This document shows positions 28,001-39,019 of a stretch of DNA of 64,000 nucleotides, piece after piece; position 1 is the first letter of the stretch, and the number at the start of each line of letters is the position of its first letter. The notes under the pieces were generated by a model. That model made no database searches, was not told the DNA's origin, and saw nothing but the letters and a program-made list of their open reading frames with translations. The stretch is from NCBI RefSeq assembly GCF_002968285.2, contig NZ_CP134400.1, positions 5,146,001 through 5,210,000 of the forward strand, given 5' to 3'. A program made the translations under genes and the position numbers. Source of the stretch: Mycobacterium sp. ITM-2016-00318. GTDB taxonomy: Bacteria > Actinomycetota > Actinomycetes > Mycobacteriales > Mycobacteriaceae.

Positions 28001-28221
28001 ACACCTGGCAGGACGGCCGCAACGGCGGGCTGCTCGGTATCTCCGATCTGCTGTTGCGCGCCCATGTGATGGCCACCTACCTGTCGCGGGACTGGGGCCG
28101 CGACTGGGGGTCACTGCGCAAGTTCGAAACGATAGTGGAGGCCGAGCCGGCGCAGCTCGACTTGGGCACGGCGACGCGCAGCGGGCTGTGGAAGCCCAAC
28201 AGGATTCGGGTCGGCGCGTGA
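25042..28221 (+). CDS. embB: Arabinosyltransferase EmbB, ethambutol target
   Basis: Encodes 1059 residues, somewhat shorter than the 1098 of M. tuberculosis because the N-terminus is trimmed. The catalytic Asp is residue 263 in [14 protein letters not shown] (Asp299 in tuberculosis numbering). The ethambutol-resistance position Met306 corresponds to Met270 and is Met here; the neighbouring Ile and Leu are also the susceptible-type residues. Downstream, [20 protein letters not shown] is fully conserved. The C-terminal domain is a carbohydrate-binding fold. ATG overlaps embA (ATGA); the next gene begins 19 bases after the stop. Confidence 0.97.
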   Translation: MSDIRATRWVATIAGLIGFVLSVATPLLPVVQTTATLNWPQNGQLNDVTAPLITQVPVTMTVTVPCDVVRSLPPNGGTVLSTAPKGGKQAALAALFVNVNAQRVDITDRNVVVASVPRSRVVAPNCQRIEITSTDAGTFATFVGLTDPTTGKEQRTGFSDPNLRPQIVGIFTDLVGPAPPGLSVSAALDTRFSTKPTALKLAAMLGGIAATIIALLALWRLDRLDGRRMHSLIPARWRTFSAADVVVVGTFLLWHVAGANSSDDGYILGMARVADHAGYMSNYFRWFGSPEDPFGWYYNLLALMTHVSDASIWMRLPDLIAALVCWLLLSREVLPRLGPAVAASKPALWAAGLVLLAAWMPFNNGLRPEGQIAVGALITYVLIERAISSGRMTPAALAVIAAAFTLGIQPTGLIAVAALLAGGRPLLRILVRRHHIVGTWPLIAPLLAAGTVVLTVVFADQTLATVLEATRIRTDIGPSQAWYTENLRYYYLFLPTVDGSLSRRFGFMVAVLSLFISMFVLLRRKRVAGVARGPAWRLIGIIFGTMFFLMFTPTKWVHHFGLFAAVGAAMAALATVLVSPAVLRWSRNRMTVVTAVLFVMALCFSSTNGWWYVSSFGVPFNNAMPKIAGITISTIFFVLFAIAAIYTVWLHFAPRERGGGRFARALTAAPIPLAAGFMVMVFVASMLVGVVRQYPTYSNGWANLRAFTGGCGLADDVLVEPDTNDGFMAPLPGDYGPLGPLGGEKPVGFSPGGVPDRIVAEAIRLTLPMPGTDYDWDTSAKRKTEGVNGSKVPLPYGLDPARVPIAGTYAEGALQQQSKLASAWYQLPAPDDAHPLVVVTAAGTIAGNSVLNGHTDGQTVELEYAMPGPDGAPVPGGRLVPDDIAIAPSWRNLRFARSQIPADAVAVRVVAEDLSLTPGDWIAVTPPRVPELRSLQEYVGSQQPVLMDWAVGLAFPCQQPMLHANGVTEVPKFRITPDYTAKKQDTDTWQDGRNGGLLGISDLLLRAHVMATYLSRDWGRDWGSLRKFETIVEAEPAQLDLGTATRSGLWKPNRIRVGA

Positions 28222-28240
28222 GCCCGTAGGGTGCTCAGGT

Positions 28241-29158
28241 GTGGTCGACCGCATCGAGTTGGGCGCCGCGACGCTAATCCGCGTCGTCGAATGGCAGGTC
28301 GGTCACCTGCCGCTGGCCCTCTTCCCGCAGACACCCCCCGAGGCATGGCGTGATCTCGCTGCGCAGTTCTCGCCGACGTTCTGGACCGACGAGGCCTGGC
28401 GGATCGCACTGCAGACCTGGGTCGTGGAGGTCGACGGGCTGACCGTGCTGGTCGACACCGGTGCGGGCAACGGCCGCGACCGCGCCGCGATGGCGCCGCT
28501 GGACCATCTCGACACCGACTACCTCGAAGCGTTGCAGCGGGCCGGCGTGGAAGCAGACGCCGTCGACGTCGTCGTCAACACGCATCTGCATTCCGATCAC
28601 GTCGGGTGGAATACCAAGCGCGACAACGACTCCTGGGTGCCGACTTTTCCCAACGCGCGCTACCTCGTTCCGGAGGCCGACTACCGCCACTTCCATCCCG
28701 AGAACGCGAGCGGCAGGCCGCAGGCACGGACCGAGGACGAGCAGGGCCGCCGGGAGCAGAGCCTGGTCGTGTGGGCTGACAGCATTGCGCCGGTCGACGA
28801 CGCGGGGCAGATCGAGCTGTGGTCCCAGGACCATCGGATCAGCGAATCGCTTCGGTTGCGGCCCGCCCCGGGGCACAGTCCCGGTTCGTCGGTGCTGTGG
28901 CTCGATGCGGGAAGGCCCGCCGTGTTCGTCGGCGACTTGACCCACAGCCCGGTGCAGTTGCACCGGCCCGACGATCCGTGCGCCTTCGACGAGGACCCTG
29001 TGGCCGCCGCGGTCACCCGCAAGCGGGTGCTGACGGATGCCTCGCGGCGGCGCGCGCCGGTGATTCCAGCGCACTATCCGGGGCACGGCGGCGCAACCGT
29101 GGTGGCGCGTGGCGACGCGTTCATGATCGACGACTGGCTGGAAATAAGCGCCCTGTAG
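28241..29158 (+). CDS. Metallo-beta-lactamase fold hydrolase (lactonase-like)
   Basis: Encodes 305 residues from GTG at 28241. The zinc site is clear: NTHLHSDHVGW (HxHxDH) at about residues 117-127, a downstream His in APGHSPGSS, an Asp in VFVGDLTHSP and a final His in IPAHYPGHG. Sequence order resembles quorum-quenching lactonase/YtnP-type members of the superfamily. The substrate is unknown. It lies 19 bases after embB, so it may be read from the emb transcript, but nothing ties it to arabinan. The furA promoter follows 6 bases after its stop. Confidence 0.85.
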   Translation: MVDRIELGAATLIRVVEWQVGHLPLALFPQTPPEAWRDLAAQFSPTFWTDEAWRIALQTWVVEVDGLTVLVDTGAGNGRDRAAMAPLDHLDTDYLEALQRAGVEADAVDVVVNTHLHSDHVGWNTKRDNDSWVPTFPNARYLVPEADYRHFHPENASGRPQARTEDEQGRREQSLVVWADSIAPVDDAGQIELWSQDHRISESLRLRPAPGHSPGSSVLWLDAGRPAVFVGDLTHSPVQLHRPDDPCAFDEDPVAAAVTRKRVLTDASRRRAPVIPAHYPGHGGATVVARGDAFMIDDWLEISAL

Positions 29159-29164
29159 ATTTTC

Positions 29165-29200
29165 TTGACTTATTCCAGAAAAGGTACAAGACTTTCGAAC
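29165..29200 (+). promoter_or_regulatory. furA-katG promoter and FurA operator-like site
   Basis: TTGACT (29165-29170) followed by TATTCCAGAAAAGG and a -10-like ACAAGACT region lies immediately before the furA GTG at 29201. This closely resembles the autoregulated mycobacterial furA promoter, where FurA binds the AT-rich TTGACT-ATTCCAGAAAAGG segment and the message starts at or next to the start codon. It predicts an essentially leaderless furA mRNA and peroxide/iron-responsive control of katG. Confidence 0.7.
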
Positions 29201-29656
29201 GTGCCTACGGCGGAGGACTTCCAGCAGATGCTGCGGGGCGCCACCCTACGTGTGACCCGACCCCGCGTCGCGGTACTCACCGCGGTGCACGCCCATCCGC
29301 ACGCCGATACCGACTCCATCATTCGCGCCGTTCGTGCCGATCTGCCCGACGTCTCGCATCAGGCGGTCTACGACTCGCTCAGCACGCTGGCGACGGCGGG
29401 CCTGCTGCGAAAGATTCAGCCGTCCGGTTCGGTGGCCCGGTACGAGTCACGGGTCGGCGATAACCACCATCACGTCGTCTGCCGGTCCTGTGGCGTCATC
29501 GCCGATGTGGACTGCGCCGTCGGGGAGGCACCATGCCTGACCGCGTCCGACGACGACGGCTCCCTTGCCGGCTTCTCCATCGACGAGGCCGAGGTCATCT
29601 ACTGGGGCCTGTGCCCCGACTGTGCGCCCGCGCACACCTTGCGATCACAACCGTGA
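29201..29656 (+). CDS. furA: FurA, Fur-family redox/iron-responsive repressor
   Basis: Encodes 151 residues from GTG at 29201; the longer frame from 29165 would start inside the promoter. The winged helix is in residues about 15-75 (LRVTRPRVAVLTAVHAHPHA; VSHQAVYDSL). The dimer/metal part has DNHHHVVCRSCGVIADVDC, with the CxxC zinc pair, and a second CPDC near the C-terminus. Known FurA proteins repress their own operon with katG until oxidised. katG follows 39 bases downstream. Confidence 0.95.
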   Translation: MPTAEDFQQMLRGATLRVTRPRVAVLTAVHAHPHADTDSIIRAVRADLPDVSHQAVYDSLSTLATAGLLRKIQPSGSVARYESRVGDNHHHVVCRSCGVIADVDCAVGEAPCLTASDDDGSLAGFSIDEAEVIYWGLCPDCAPAHTLRSQP

Positions 29657-29695
29657 TCACAGCCCGTAACACCCACCACTCCCGGAAGGAATGCT

Positions 29696-31939
29696 GTGTC
29701 ATCTGATACATCTGACGCTCGCCCGCCGCACGACGACTCCAGGACGGCTAGTGACAGCGAGAGCGAGAACCCGGTCATCGATTCGCCGAAGCCGAAATCG
29801 CATGCTCCGCTGACCAACAGGGATTGGTGGCCGGAGCAGGTCGACGTGTCGGTGCTGCACAAACAGAACGAGAAGGGCAATCCGCTCGGTGCGGACTTCA
29901 GCTACGCCGAGGAGTTCGCCAAACTCGACGTCGAAGCGTTCAAACGCGACGTCATCGACCTGATCAACACGTCGCAGGACTGGTGGCCCGCCGACTACGG
30001 CAGCTACGCAGGCCTGTTCATCCGGATGAGCTGGCACGCCGCAGGCACCTACCGGATCTTCGACGGGCGCGGCGGCGCCGGGCAGGGCGCGCAGCGCTTC
30101 GCCCCGCTCAACAGCTGGCCCGACAACGCGAACCTGGACAAGGCGCGCCGGCTGCTGTGGCCGATCAAGCAGAAGTACGGCAACAAGATCTCCTGGGCCG
30201 ACCTCATCGCTTACGCAGGCAACGCCGCGCTGGAGTCGGCCGGCTTCAAGACGTTCGGCTTCGCCTTCGGCCGCGAAGACATCTGGGAGCCCGAGGAGAT
30301 GCTGTGGGGCCAGGAGGACAGCTGGCTGGGCACCGACGCACGCTACGGCGGCACGAACGACAGCGACCGCAAGCTGGCCGAGCCGTTCGGCGCCACCACC
30401 ATGGGCCTGATCTACGTGAATCCCGAAGGGCCCGAGGGTAAACCGGATCCGCTGGCTGCGGCACACGACATCCGCGAGACCTTCGGCCGGATGGCGATGA
30501 ACGATGAGGAGACCGCTGCACTGATCGTCGGCGGCCACACCCTCGGCAAGACCCACGGCGCGGGCCCGGACGAAGGCATGGGACCCGAGCCAGAGGGCGC
30601 CCCGATCGAGCAGCAGGGTCTGGGCTGGAAGTGCCCGTTCGGCTCCGGCAAGGCAGGCGACACGATCACCAGCGGCCTCGAGGTCGTGTGGACGAACACG
30701 CCGACCAAGTGGAGCAACGCCTACCTCGAGATCCTCTACGGCCACGAATGGGAGCTCACCAAGAGCCCGGCCGGCGCATGGCAGTTCGAGGCCAAGGATG
30801 CCGAGGCGACCATCCCGGATCCGTTCGGCGGACCCAACCGCAAGCCGACGATGCTGGTCACCGACATCTCGATGCGGGTCGACCCCATCTACGGCGAGAT
30901 CACCCGGCGGTGGCTCGAGCACCCCGAGGAGCTCAACGAGGCGTTCGCCAAGGCGTGGTACAAGCTGATGCACCGCGACATGGGCCCGATCGAGCGTTAC
31001 CTGGGGCCCTGGGTGGCCGAGCCGCAGCTGTGGCAGGACCCGGTGCCTGCGGTCGAGGGTCAGCTGATCGACGATGCCGACATCGCCTCGCTGAAGGGCA
31101 AGCTGCTCGATTCCGGTCTGTCCTTGCAGCAGCTGGTGAAGACGGCGTGGTCGGCGGCGGCGAGCTTCCGCGGCACCGACAAGCGCGGTGGCGCCAACGG
31201 TGCCCGGATTCGCCTCGAACCGCAGAAGAACTGGGAGGCGAACGAGCCTGCCGAGCTGGCTCAGGTGCTGCCGGTGCTCGAGTCGATCCAGCGGGACTTC
31301 AACAGCGCGGGCGGTAAGAAGGTCTCGCTGGCCGACCTGATCGTGCTTGGCGGTTCGGCGGCGGTCGAGAAGGCGGCGCGCGACGCCGGCTTCGAGATCG
31401 ACGTGTACTTCGCGCCGGGTCGCACCGACGCGTCGCAGGAGCAGACCGACGCCGAGTCGTTCGCGGTGCTCGAACCGCGGGCCGACGGGTTCCGCAACTT
31501 CGTGCGTCCCGGCGAGAAGGCGCCCCTGGAACAGCTGCTCGTCGAGAAGGCGTACATGCTGAACCTGACGGCTCCGGAGTTGGCGGTGCTGATCGGCGGC
31601 CTGCGTGCGCTGAACGTGAACCACGGCGGCAGCAAGCACGGCGTGTTCACCGACAAGCCCGGCGTTCTGTCCAACGACTTCTTCGCCAACCTGCTCGACA
31701 TGAGCACGGAGTGGAAGCCGTCGAAGTCGACGGAGAACGTCTACGAGGGTACCGACCGTTCCTCGGGGGCGGTCAAGTGGACCGCCACGGCGAATGACCT
31801 TGTGTTCGGGTCTAATTCGGTGCTGCGCGGCATCGTCGAGGTGTACGCGCAGGACGACAGCAAGGGCAAGTTCGTCGAGGACTTCGTCGCCGCCTGGGTA
31901 AAGGTCGTGAACAACGACCGCTTCGACCTGGAGAAGTAA
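29696..31939 (+). CDS. katG: Catalase-peroxidase KatG
   Basis: Encodes 747 residues (GTG at 29696, AAGGA upstream). The distal haem triad is Arg110, Trp113 and His114 in [12 protein letters not shown]; the proximal His281 is in [10 protein letters not shown]. The Trp113-Tyr240-Met266 crosslink partners required for catalase activity are all present. Ser326 in TITSGLE corresponds to Ser315 of M. tuberculosis, the main isoniazid-resistance site, and is wild type. The duplicated, haem-free C-terminal domain is complete. It degrades peroxide and peroxynitrite and activates isoniazid. Cotranscription with furA is expected from the spacing. Confidence 0.97.
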   Translation: MSSDTSDARPPHDDSRTASDSESENPVIDSPKPKSHAPLTNRDWWPEQVDVSVLHKQNEKGNPLGADFSYAEEFAKLDVEAFKRDVIDLINTSQDWWPADYGSYAGLFIRMSWHAAGTYRIFDGRGGAGQGAQRFAPLNSWPDNANLDKARRLLWPIKQKYGNKISWADLIAYAGNAALESAGFKTFGFAFGREDIWEPEEMLWGQEDSWLGTDARYGGTNDSDRKLAEPFGATTMGLIYVNPEGPEGKPDPLAAAHDIRETFGRMAMNDEETAALIVGGHTLGKTHGAGPDEGMGPEPEGAPIEQQGLGWKCPFGSGKAGDTITSGLEVVWTNTPTKWSNAYLEILYGHEWELTKSPAGAWQFEAKDAEATIPDPFGGPNRKPTMLVTDISMRVDPIYGEITRRWLEHPEELNEAFAKAWYKLMHRDMGPIERYLGPWVAEPQLWQDPVPAVEGQLIDDADIASLKGKLLDSGLSLQQLVKTAWSAAASFRGTDKRGGANGARIRLEPQKNWEANEPAELAQVLPVLESIQRDFNSAGGKKVSLADLIVLGGSAAVEKAARDAGFEIDVYFAPGRTDASQEQTDAESFAVLEPRADGFRNFVRPGEKAPLEQLLVEKAYMLNLTAPELAVLIGGLRALNVNHGGSKHGVFTDKPGVLSNDFFANLLDMSTEWKPSKSTENVYEGTDRSSGAVKWTATANDLVFGSNSVLRGIVEVYAQDDSKGKFVEDFVAAWVKVVNNDRFDLEK

Positions 31940-31955
31940 CTCCTCGCCTGATGCG

Positions 31956-31988
31956 ACACCCCGCGGGCCTTACGGGCTCGCGGGGTGT
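31956..31988. terminator. Bidirectional terminator hairpin between katG and accD4
   Basis: ACACCCCGCG (31956-31965) and CGCGGGGTGT (31979-31988) form a perfect 10-bp stem, extended by partial GGCC/GGGC pairing. It lies between the convergent 3' ends of katG and accD4; there is only a short T-rich tract after it, as usual for mycobacteria. Confidence 0.7.
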
Positions 31989-32009
31989 TGTGTTTGCGCG
32001 AACCCGTGG

Positions 32010-33563
32010 CTAGATCGGCGTCAGGCCGTGCTTGCGCTGTACGCGACCGTGTTTCTGCTTGTCCCGCAACAGATGTAACGACTTACGCAGCAGCAGGCGG
32101 GTCTCGTGCGGCTGGATCACCGAATCGATGAATCCCCGCTCGGCGGCGATCCACGGCGTCGCCATGTTGAGGTTGTACCCCTCGATGAAGTCCGCCCGGA
32201 TCTTCTGCACCTCCGGCGCCGTCGGATCCGGGAACCGCTTCACCAGCAACTGCGCGGCACCCTCGGCTCCGATCACCGCGATGCGCGCCGTCGGCCATGC
32301 GAAGTTCAGGTCCGCCGACAGTTGCTTGGAGCCCATCACCGCGTACGCGCCGCCGTAGGACTTGCGGATCGTGATCGTGATCTTCGGGATGTCGGCCTCG
32401 ACGACGGCGTTCAGGAAGCGACCACCGCGCTTGATGATGCCGCCCTTCTCCTGCTCGACACCGGGCAGGAAGCCCGGGGTATCGACGACGAAAATCAGTG
32501 GCGTGTTGTAGGAGTCGCAGAACCTGATGAAGCGCGCCGCCTTGTCGGAGGCTTCGTTGTCGATCGCACCCGACATGAACATCGGCTGGTTCGCGATCAC
32601 GCCGACCGGCCTGCCGTCGACCCGCGCGAACGCCGTGATGATCGCCTGGCCCTGCTGCGCGGCCACGTCGAACACATCGCCGTCGTCGAAGATCCGCAGC
32701 AGGATCTCGTGCATGTCGTAGGCCGTGTTGTCGGCGTCGGGCACGATCGAGTCCAGCTCGAGGTCGTGCGGCGTGATCTCCGGCTCCAGCCCCGGGTTGA
32801 CGATCGGCGGGTCGTCGAACGTGTTGGCAGGCAGGAAGCTCAGGTAGTCGCGGACGTATTGGAACGCCGACTTCTCGTCGTCCACGACCTGATGGATGTT
32901 GCCGTAACGGGCCTGCGCGTCCGCGCCCCCGAGCTCGTCGAGCGACACATCCTCGCCGGTGACGTCCTTGATCACGTCCGGTCCGGTGACGAACATGTAG
33001 CCCTGATCGCGCACCGCGACCACCAGATCGGTCTGGATCGGCGAATACACCGCTCCCCCAGCGCATTTGCCGAGGATGATGGAGATCTCCGGCACGAAGC
33101 CGCGCAACAACTCGTGCCTACGGCCGAGTTCGGCGTACCACGCCAACGAGGTCACCGCATCCTGGATGCGCGCGCCGCCGGAGTCGTTGATCCCGATGAT
33201 CGGGCAGCCCACCATGGCGACCCACTCCATCAGCTTGGCGACCTTGCGCCCGAACATCTCACCGACCGTGCCCTGGAACACCGTCTGATCGTGGCTGAAC
33301 ACCGCGACGGGACGACCGTTGATGCGGCCGTGTCCGGTGACGACACCGTCGCCGTACAGCGCGTTCGGGTCGCCGGGTGTCTTGCACAGCGCCCCGATCT
33401 CGAGGAACGTGCCCGGGTCGAGCAACGCATGGATGCGAGAGCGGGCGCTGGGAATACCCTTCTTCTCCCGCTTGGCGACGGCCTTCTCACCACCGGGTTC
33501 CTTTGCCAGCTCGAGCTTTTCGTGCAGTTCGCTGAGCAACTCCGCAGTGGTTTTCGTGGTCAC
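32010..33563 (-). CDS. accD4: Long-chain acyl-CoA carboxylase beta subunit AccD4
   Basis: Encodes 517 residues, a carboxyltransferase with N- and C-lobes. Oxyanion-type motifs [10 protein letters not shown] (N-lobe) and [11 protein letters not shown] (C-lobe) are present, as is [13 protein letters not shown]. With AccA3, AccD5 and AccE5 it carboxylates the C24-26 acyl-CoA that becomes the alpha-branch extender for Pks13. The start ATG overlaps the pks13 stop by four bases (33560-33563), so the order fadD32-pks13-accD4 is one operon read from the right, as in other mycobacteria. It ends at the terminator at 31956-31988. Confidence 0.96.
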   Translation of the reverse strand: MTTKTTAELLSELHEKLELAKEPGGEKAVAKREKKGIPSARSRIHALLDPGTFLEIGALCKTPGDPNALYGDGVVTGHGRINGRPVAVFSHDQTVFQGTVGEMFGRKVAKLMEWVAMVGCPIIGINDSGGARIQDAVTSLAWYAELGRRHELLRGFVPEISIILGKCAGGAVYSPIQTDLVVAVRDQGYMFVTGPDVIKDVTGEDVSLDELGGADAQARYGNIHQVVDDEKSAFQYVRDYLSFLPANTFDDPPIVNPGLEPEITPHDLELDSIVPDADNTAYDMHEILLRIFDDGDVFDVAAQQGQAIITAFARVDGRPVGVIANQPMFMSGAIDNEASDKAARFIRFCDSYNTPLIFVVDTPGFLPGVEQEKGGIIKRGGRFLNAVVEADIPKITITIRKSYGGAYAVMGSKQLSADLNFAWPTARIAVIGAEGAAQLLVKRFPDPTAPEVQKIRADFIEGYNLNMATPWIAAERGFIDSVIQPHETRLLLRKSLHLLRDKQKHGRVQRKHGLTPI

Positions 33564-36500
33564 TTCGCCTGCTTCTCCTGATCTTTCCGGCTGGCCTGGA
33601 TGCGGTTGATCGCCTCGCTCATGTGCGCGCCGACCTTCGCGATGTACGGCTCGTCGATCGCCTGGATGTGCTCGCCCCCGATCGGCACGACCTCGAGATC
33701 GCTCACGAACTCGCCCCAGCCGCCGTCCGGCTTGCGGGTGGCGTAGCGCGGCTCGAAGAAGATCGCGTCGTCGTGGTAGCGGTCGGCCATGTAAAGCGTG
33801 ACGTGCCCGTCGTAGGGCTTGATCTCCGCGGTCTCGAGCAGCCGGTTGTCCAGATACGACGTGCGCTGGTGTTCGATCACCCCGCCGGGGATCTCGACAC
33901 CACTGGCCTTGACGGCCTCAAGCACGAACTGCACCTGGCCGTCGTCGTCGAGCTCCTCGAGCTGCTCGTAGGGGATCGCGGGCACCTGGACGTTGAAGGT
34001 GCGTTCGGCAAACCGCGCGTAACGGTCCCAGCGAGCCCTGGTCTCCTCCTTGGTCTGCGGCACCTCTTCACCGGCGCGCACCGTGTCGATCAGCCCGACG
34101 AAGCGCACATCCGCGCCCGCCTGCTTGAGCCCGATCGCGCATGCGTAGGCCATCGCGCCGCCCAGCGACCAGCCCGCGAGGATGAACGGGCCGTCGTGCA
34201 TCTCCAGCAGCTTGGGCACGTACTCGGCGGCGCGCTCCTCGACGGAGCCCTCGACCCGCTCGATGCCGTACACCGGGGTGTCCGCAGGCAGTCGGTTCAG
34301 CAGCGGCTCGTAGACCACCGTCGAACCACCGGCCGGATGGAACACGAAGACCGGCACGGCCTTCGACCCTTGCTTCGGCGCACGCAGCGTCCGAACGAAC
34401 CCGTCCAGCTCGCCCGCCTCGAGGTGCTCGCGGACGATGGTCGCCAGCGCCTCGATGGTCGGCGAGTTCTTCACGTCGTCGGCGGTGATGGTGCCCTCGG
34501 CACGCTCGGTCAGCCGCGCCGCGATCTTCTCGGCGGTCTCGTCGTCCACCGTGGGCAGCGCGTTGAAGATGCCGCCGGGTGACTTGCCGGTGACGATCGC
34601 CCACGTCGCGAACGTGACCCGCTCGGCGGCTTCGCGGGGCGGCACGTCGGCGCCGAGCGCCTCGGTGACGGCCTCCTGCGTCAGCACCTGCGCAGCCAGC
34701 CCGGCCGCACTTGGCTTGTCGCCGTTCGCGCCCGGGCCCGACGGGTCGGTCGGCGGCGGCGGAATCGGCACATCGGAAACCGGTGCATCAGACTGTGTTT
34801 CGGGCTCCGCCTGCGGATCGGCCACCGGCGTCGTCGCGGTGGTCAGATTCGCGCCGCTCAACACCGCCGCCTGCTCGGCGGCGATCTCCTCCGGCGTCTG
34901 CGTCTTCTGGTGCTCGGCCAGGTCCTCGACCTCGTCGCGGTGCTCGATCGCGTACTGGATGAGGCTCTCGACGTTGTAGAGGTTGGCGTCGCGCACCGCG
35001 GTCAGCTGGATCGGCGGCAGGTCGAAGTCGTACTCGACGCGGTTCTTGATCCGCACCGCCATCAACGAGTCCAGGCCGAGTTCGATCAGCGGCACCTCCC
35101 ACGGGAGATCCTCGGGCTCGTAACCCATCGCACCGCCGACGATCGCGCCGAGCCGGTCATGGATGGTCTCACCGCTGTCCGGCGACCACTTCTCGAAACC
35201 GGCGCCCAGATTGGCGCCGCGGGTGAGGTGATCGCTGAGGATCTCCGCGTCGTCCTCTTCTTCCTGATGCGAGACCTCGGCCGGCGCCGCGGCGACCGCG
35301 ACCCCTGTGGCCACGGCGGCAGGCAGCGCGCCGGCCTGACCGTCGCGGCTGACGACTGCGTCGTAGACGAGCGTGAACGACTCGTCGATGCGGGCATGCA
35401 CCTGCACGCTCGCACCGCCGGGATGACGGGTCAGCGTCGTCACCAATCTGGCGCCCGCACCGGGCACCGCCCGCTGCTCCGACGCCGTCAGCTTGGCATC
35501 CGGAAGCACCTGCGACGCTGCGGCTTTCACCAGCCCGGCGAGGTCGGAAGCACCGTCCTTCGGGAAGTACTCCCACACATGGCGGCCGTCGGGCGTCGCC
35601 ACGTGGTTACCCGGCATCGACGTCGAACTGTCGCCGGTGAACTTCGCCTCGAGCCAGTGCGGCTTGCGGCGGAAGCGGGTCAGCGGGATGTTCGCGTAGT
35701 CCAGCGCGCCTGCCAGGCCGCGAGACTTACGTGGGAACAGCGTCGTGAAGTCGAGGTCGTGGCCGTGCACGAACAGCTGTGCCATCGCCGCCGTCATCGA
35801 ATCGACTTCGTCCTGCTTGCGCGCCAGCGTCGCGATCAGCTGCGCATCGTGCAGTCCGGCCGCCGCGGTGGTGAGCCCAACCTGCATGAGCGCAACGGGA
35901 TTCGGCGCGAGTTCCAGAAACGTGGTGTGACCGTTGTCGACGGCGTTGCGGATGCCGTGCGTGAAGTACACGCTGTGCCGCAGGCCCTTCTTCCAGTAGT
36001 CCACGTCGTGGATCGGCTCACCGCCGGGGCGCAGATAGCTGCCCTCGTGCACGGTCGAGAAGTAGCCCATGGTCAGGGGCCGCGGCTCGATGCCCTGCAG
36101 TTCGGCGGCCAGCTCGCCGAGCAGCGGGTCCATCTGCTGGGTGTGGCTTGCGCCCTTCGTCTGGAACTTGCGGGCGAACTTGCCCTCTTTCTCGGCCCGC
36201 TCGATGATCGCGTCGACCTGCTCCGGTGGCCCGCCGATAACCGTCTGCGTCGGCGCCGCGTAGACACACACCTCGAGGTCGGGGTAGTCGGAGAACACCG
36301 TCTTGATCTCGTCCGCGGAGTACTCGACGAGCGCCATCAGGCGGATGTACTCGCCGAACAGCATCGCCTCGCCCTCGCCCATCAGATGCGAGCGCGAGCA
36401 GATGGTCCGCGTGGCATCGGCGAGCGTGAGCCCGCCTGCGAAGTACGCCGCCGCGGCCTCGCCCAGCGACTGGCCAACCACCGCACCGGGTTTGGCGCCG

Positions 36501-39001
36501 TGGTGCCTGAGCAACTCACCGAGCGCGACCTGGATCGCGAAGATGGTGACCTGAGTTGTCTCGATGCCGTAGTCCTGCGAATCGTCGAGTATCAGCTCGA
36601 CGACCGAATAGCCGAGCTCGTCCTGAACCAAGGCGTCGACCTTGTTGATCCACTCCGCGAACACCTCGTTGCGGAGATAGAGGCTCTTGGCCATCTTGCG
36701 GTGCTGCGCACCGAATCCGGCCAGCACCCACACGGGCCCGTTGCTGACGGGGCCGTCGGCGCTGTACACATTCGGGCTCTGCTTGCCGTCGGCGACCGCG
36801 CGCAGTCCCTTGATCGCCTCGTCGTGATCGTGGGCCATCACGACCGCGCGGGAACGCCCGTGGTTGCGCCGCGACAGCGACCGGCCGATCGACTCCAGCG
36901 ACGACTCACGCCCCTCGGGGCTGTCCATCCAATCGGCGAGTTCCGCGGCCGCCAACTTCTTGCGCGACGTCAGGAACGCCGAAACAGCCAGCGGCACAAC
37001 CGGTGTGGGTGGCTGCTCGGCCTCCAGCTCCTCGCGGGCGACCTCGAGCAGACGCTTGGCCTCGTCGGTCATGCCCGGCAGTTCGGCCGCACCTTCACCG
37101 CCGTCGGTCTCGTAGGCATGCTGGCCGAAGAACTCGGCGCCTTCGTTCTCGGCCTCGTCGATGAACTCGCCGTATTCGTCCATCCGCACACCGCCGACGT
37201 ACACGGCGTCGGCCTCAGGAGCGGCATGCTTGCCCGCCGCGACGTCCTCGGTTTCGGGCTGGGGCTCGACGAGGTCAGACGGCAGCACCTCGCGCAGCAC
37301 CAGGTGCGCATTGGCGCCGCCGAAGCCGAAGCCCGAGACACCGGCGATGGCGTGTCCGCTGTAGCGCGGCCAGTCGGTGACGGTGTCGGCGACCTTCAGC
37401 CGCACACCCTCGAAGTCGATGTAGGGATTGGGGCCGCTGTAGTTGATCGACGGCGGCAGCTTGTCGTTGCGCAGTGCCAGCGTCATCTTGGCCAGGCTGG
37501 CCGCGCCTGCCGCCGACTCCAAGTGGCCTACATTGGATTTCACCGCGCCGAGCAGGGCGGGCTTGTCCACTGGCCGACCCCTGCCGACGACCCGGCCGAG
37601 TGCGTCCGCCTCAATCGGGTCACCGAGGATGGTGCCGGTGCCGTGCGCCTCGATGTAGTCGACAGTGCGCGGATCGATGCCCGCGTTCTTGTACGCCTTC
37701 CGCAAGACCTCGGCCTGCGCGTCGGGGTTCGGGGCGAGCAGGCCGTTGGACCGGCCGTCGTGGTTGACCGCGCTGCCTGCGATGACCGCGAGGATCTCGT
37801 CGCCGTCGCGGCGCGCGTCGGCCACCCGCTTGAACACCAACATGCCGCCGCCCTCGGAGCGGGCATAGCCGTCGGCGTCGGCGGAGAAGGACTTGATGAG
37901 GCCGTCGGGCGCCAGCACGCCGCCGACCTCGTCGAAGCCGACCGTGACCAGCGGGGTGATCAGAGCGTTCACGCCGCCGACGACGACGACGTCGGCTTCA
38001 CCGGTGCGCAGCGCCTGCACGCCCTGGTGCGCGGCCACAAGAGAACTGGAGCACGCGGTGTCCACCGCGACCGACGGACCGCGGAAGTCGTAGAAGTACG
38101 ACACCCGGTTGGCGATGATCGAGCTCGCCGTACCGGTGATCGCGTACGGATGCGCGACCGACGGATCCGACATCGCCAGGAAGCTGTAGTCGTTGGTCGA
38201 GCTGCCGATGAATACGCCGACGCTCTTACCGCGCAGCGACGAGGCCGGGATGCGGCCGTTCTCCAGCGCTTCCCACGTCAGCTCGAGCGCCATCCGCTGC
38301 TGCGGATCGATGTTGTCGGCCTCCATCTTCGACAACGCGAAGAACTCGGCGTCGAAACCCTTTATGTCGGAGAGATATCCGCCGCGGGTGCGCGCCTTGG
38401 CGACGCGTTCGGCGATCCGCGGCTCGTGGAGGAACTCCACCCACCGGCCCTCGGGCAGATCGCTGATGCCTGACCGGCCCTCCAGTAGCGCCTGCCACGT
38501 CTCGTCGGGCGTGTTCATATCGCCGGGGAACCTGGTGGCCAGCCCGACGATCGCGATGTCGTCGACTTCGCGGTCGCGGGACCAGTCCATATCGTCGCCT
38601 GTGAGGTCGACCTCCGGCTCGCCCTCGACGATCACCGTCGCCAGCGAATCGATCGTCGGATGGCGGAACGCGACGGTCGCCGTCAGCGTCACCCCGGTGA
38701 GGTCCTCGATGTCGCTGGCCATCGCCACCGCGTCGCGCGAGGACAGGCCGAGCTCCACCATCGGGGCGGAGTCGTCGATCGCGTCGGGAGCCTGGCCCGT
38801 CGCGTTGGAGACCCAGTTGCGGAGCCACTCGCGCATCTCCGTCACCGTCATATCGGTGCGCGGGGACGCGGCAGGGCCCTCGGGTGCCGGCGCGGCTCCG
38901 GTGTCTGATGTCGCCGCCGACGCGGCTCCGGTGTCTGATGTCGCCGCCGGCGCGGCTCCGGTGTCGGGGGCGTTCTGCGAATTCGGTTCTGTGTCAGCCA
39001 T
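33560..39001 (-). CDS. pks13: Mycolic-acid condensing polyketide synthase Pks13
   Basis: Encodes 1813 residues; the tuberculosis protein has 1733. Domain order: acyl carrier 1 (about 55-130, phosphopantetheine Ser88 in LGLSS), ketosynthase (about 147-570, Cys317 in DTACSSS), acyltransferase (about 750-1080, Ser845 in GQSLGE), acyl carrier 2 (Ser1312 in LGLDS), an Ala/Pro linker, thioesterase (about 1540-1813, Ser1612 in GWSLGG). It condenses the FadD32-activated meromycolate with the carboxylated alpha-chain and releases the beta-keto product onto trehalose. The N-terminus is about 33 residues longer than in tuberculosis owing to DTGAA-S/P-AATS repeats. Start ATG 39001, 18 bases after fadD32. 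Confidence 0.97.
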   Translation of the reverse strand: MADTEPNSQNAPDTGAAPAATSDTGAASAATSDTGAAPAPEGPAASPRTDMTVTEMREWLRNWVSNATGQAPDAIDDSAPMVELGLSSRDAVAMASDIEDLTGVTLTATVAFRHPTIDSLATVIVEGEPEVDLTGDDMDWSRDREVDDIAIVGLATRFPGDMNTPDETWQALLEGRSGISDLPEGRWVEFLHEPRIAERVAKARTRGGYLSDIKGFDAEFFALSKMEADNIDPQQRMALELTWEALENGRIPASSLRGKSVGVFIGSSTNDYSFLAMSDPSVAHPYAITGTASSIIANRVSYFYDFRGPSVAVDTACSSSLVAAHQGVQALRTGEADVVVVGGVNALITPLVTVGFDEVGGVLAPDGLIKSFSADADGYARSEGGGMLVFKRVADARRDGDEILAVIAGSAVNHDGRSNGLLAPNPDAQAEVLRKAYKNAGIDPRTVDYIEAHGTGTILGDPIEADALGRVVGRGRPVDKPALLGAVKSNVGHLESAAGAASLAKMTLALRNDKLPPSINYSGPNPYIDFEGVRLKVADTVTDWPRYSGHAIAGVSGFGFGGANAHLVLREVLPSDLVEPQPETEDVAAGKHAAPEADAVYVGGVRMDEYGEFIDEAENEGAEFFGQHAYETDGGEGAAELPGMTDEAKRLLEVAREELEAEQPPTPVVPLAVSAFLTSRKKLAAAELADWMDSPEGRESSLESIGRSLSRRNHGRSRAVVMAHDHDEAIKGLRAVADGKQSPNVYSADGPVSNGPVWVLAGFGAQHRKMAKSLYLRNEVFAEWINKVDALVQDELGYSVVELILDDSQDYGIETTQVTIFAIQVALGELLRHHGAKPGAVVGQSLGEAAAAYFAGGLTLADATRTICSRSHLMGEGEAMLFGEYIRLMALVEYSADEIKTVFSDYPDLEVCVYAAPTQTVIGGPPEQVDAIIERAEKEGKFARKFQTKGASHTQQMDPLLGELAAELQGIEPRPLTMGYFSTVHEGSYLRPGGEPIHDVDYWKKGLRHSVYFTHGIRNAVDNGHTTFLELAPNPVALMQVGLTTAAAGLHDAQLIATLARKQDEVDSMTAAMAQLFVHGHDLDFTTLFPRKSRGLAGALDYANIPLTRFRRKPHWLEAKFTGDSSTSMPGNHVATPDGRHVWEYFPKDGASDLAGLVKAAASQVLPDAKLTASEQRAVPGAGARLVTTLTRHPGGASVQVHARIDESFTLVYDAVVSRDGQAGALPAAVATGVAVAAAPAEVSHQEEEDDAEILSDHLTRGANLGAGFEKWSPDSGETIHDRLGAIVGGAMGYEPEDLPWEVPLIELGLDSLMAVRIKNRVEYDFDLPPIQLTAVRDANLYNVESLIQYAIEHRDEVEDLAEHQKTQTPEEIAAEQAAVLSGANLTTATTPVADPQAEPETQSDAPVSDVPIPPPPTDPSGPGANGDKPSAAGLAAQVLTQEAVTEALGADVPPREAAERVTFATWAIVTGKSPGGIFNALPTVDDETAEKIAARLTERAEGTITADDVKNSPTIEALATIVREHLEAGELDGFVRTLRAPKQGSKAVPVFVFHPAGGSTVVYEPLLNRLPADTPVYGIERVEGSVEERAAEYVPKLLEMHDGPFILAGWSLGGAMAYACAIGLKQAGADVRFVGLIDTVRAGEEVPQTKEETRARWDRYARFAERTFNVQVPAIPYEQLEELDDDGQVQFVLEAVKASGVEIPGGVIEHQRTSYLDNRLLETAEIKPYDGHVTLYMADRYHDDAIFFEPRYATRKPDGGWGEFVSDLEVVPIGGEHIQAIDEPYIAKVGAHMSEAINRIQASRKDQEKQAK
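38900..38975 (-). repeat. 30-bp in-frame repeat in the pks13 5' end
   Basis: A roughly 30-bp unit coding SDTGAA(S/P)AAT is repeated about two and a half times near codons 12-40 of pks13. It accounts for most of the extra N-terminal length relative to the tuberculosis protein and lies before the first carrier domain in presumably disordered sequence. Confidence 0.8.
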
Positions 39002-39019
39002 TTTCAGTCAGTCTGCAGT

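Noticed and set aside
29699..31639. A minus-strand open frame of about 650 codons antisense to katG
   Set aside because: Same high-GC shadow effect; katG is complete with all active-site residues.
34910..38473. A plus-strand open frame of about 1190 codons antisense to pks13
   Set aside because: Shadow of high-GC codon usage; no family features, and pks13 domains are unambiguous on the other strand.
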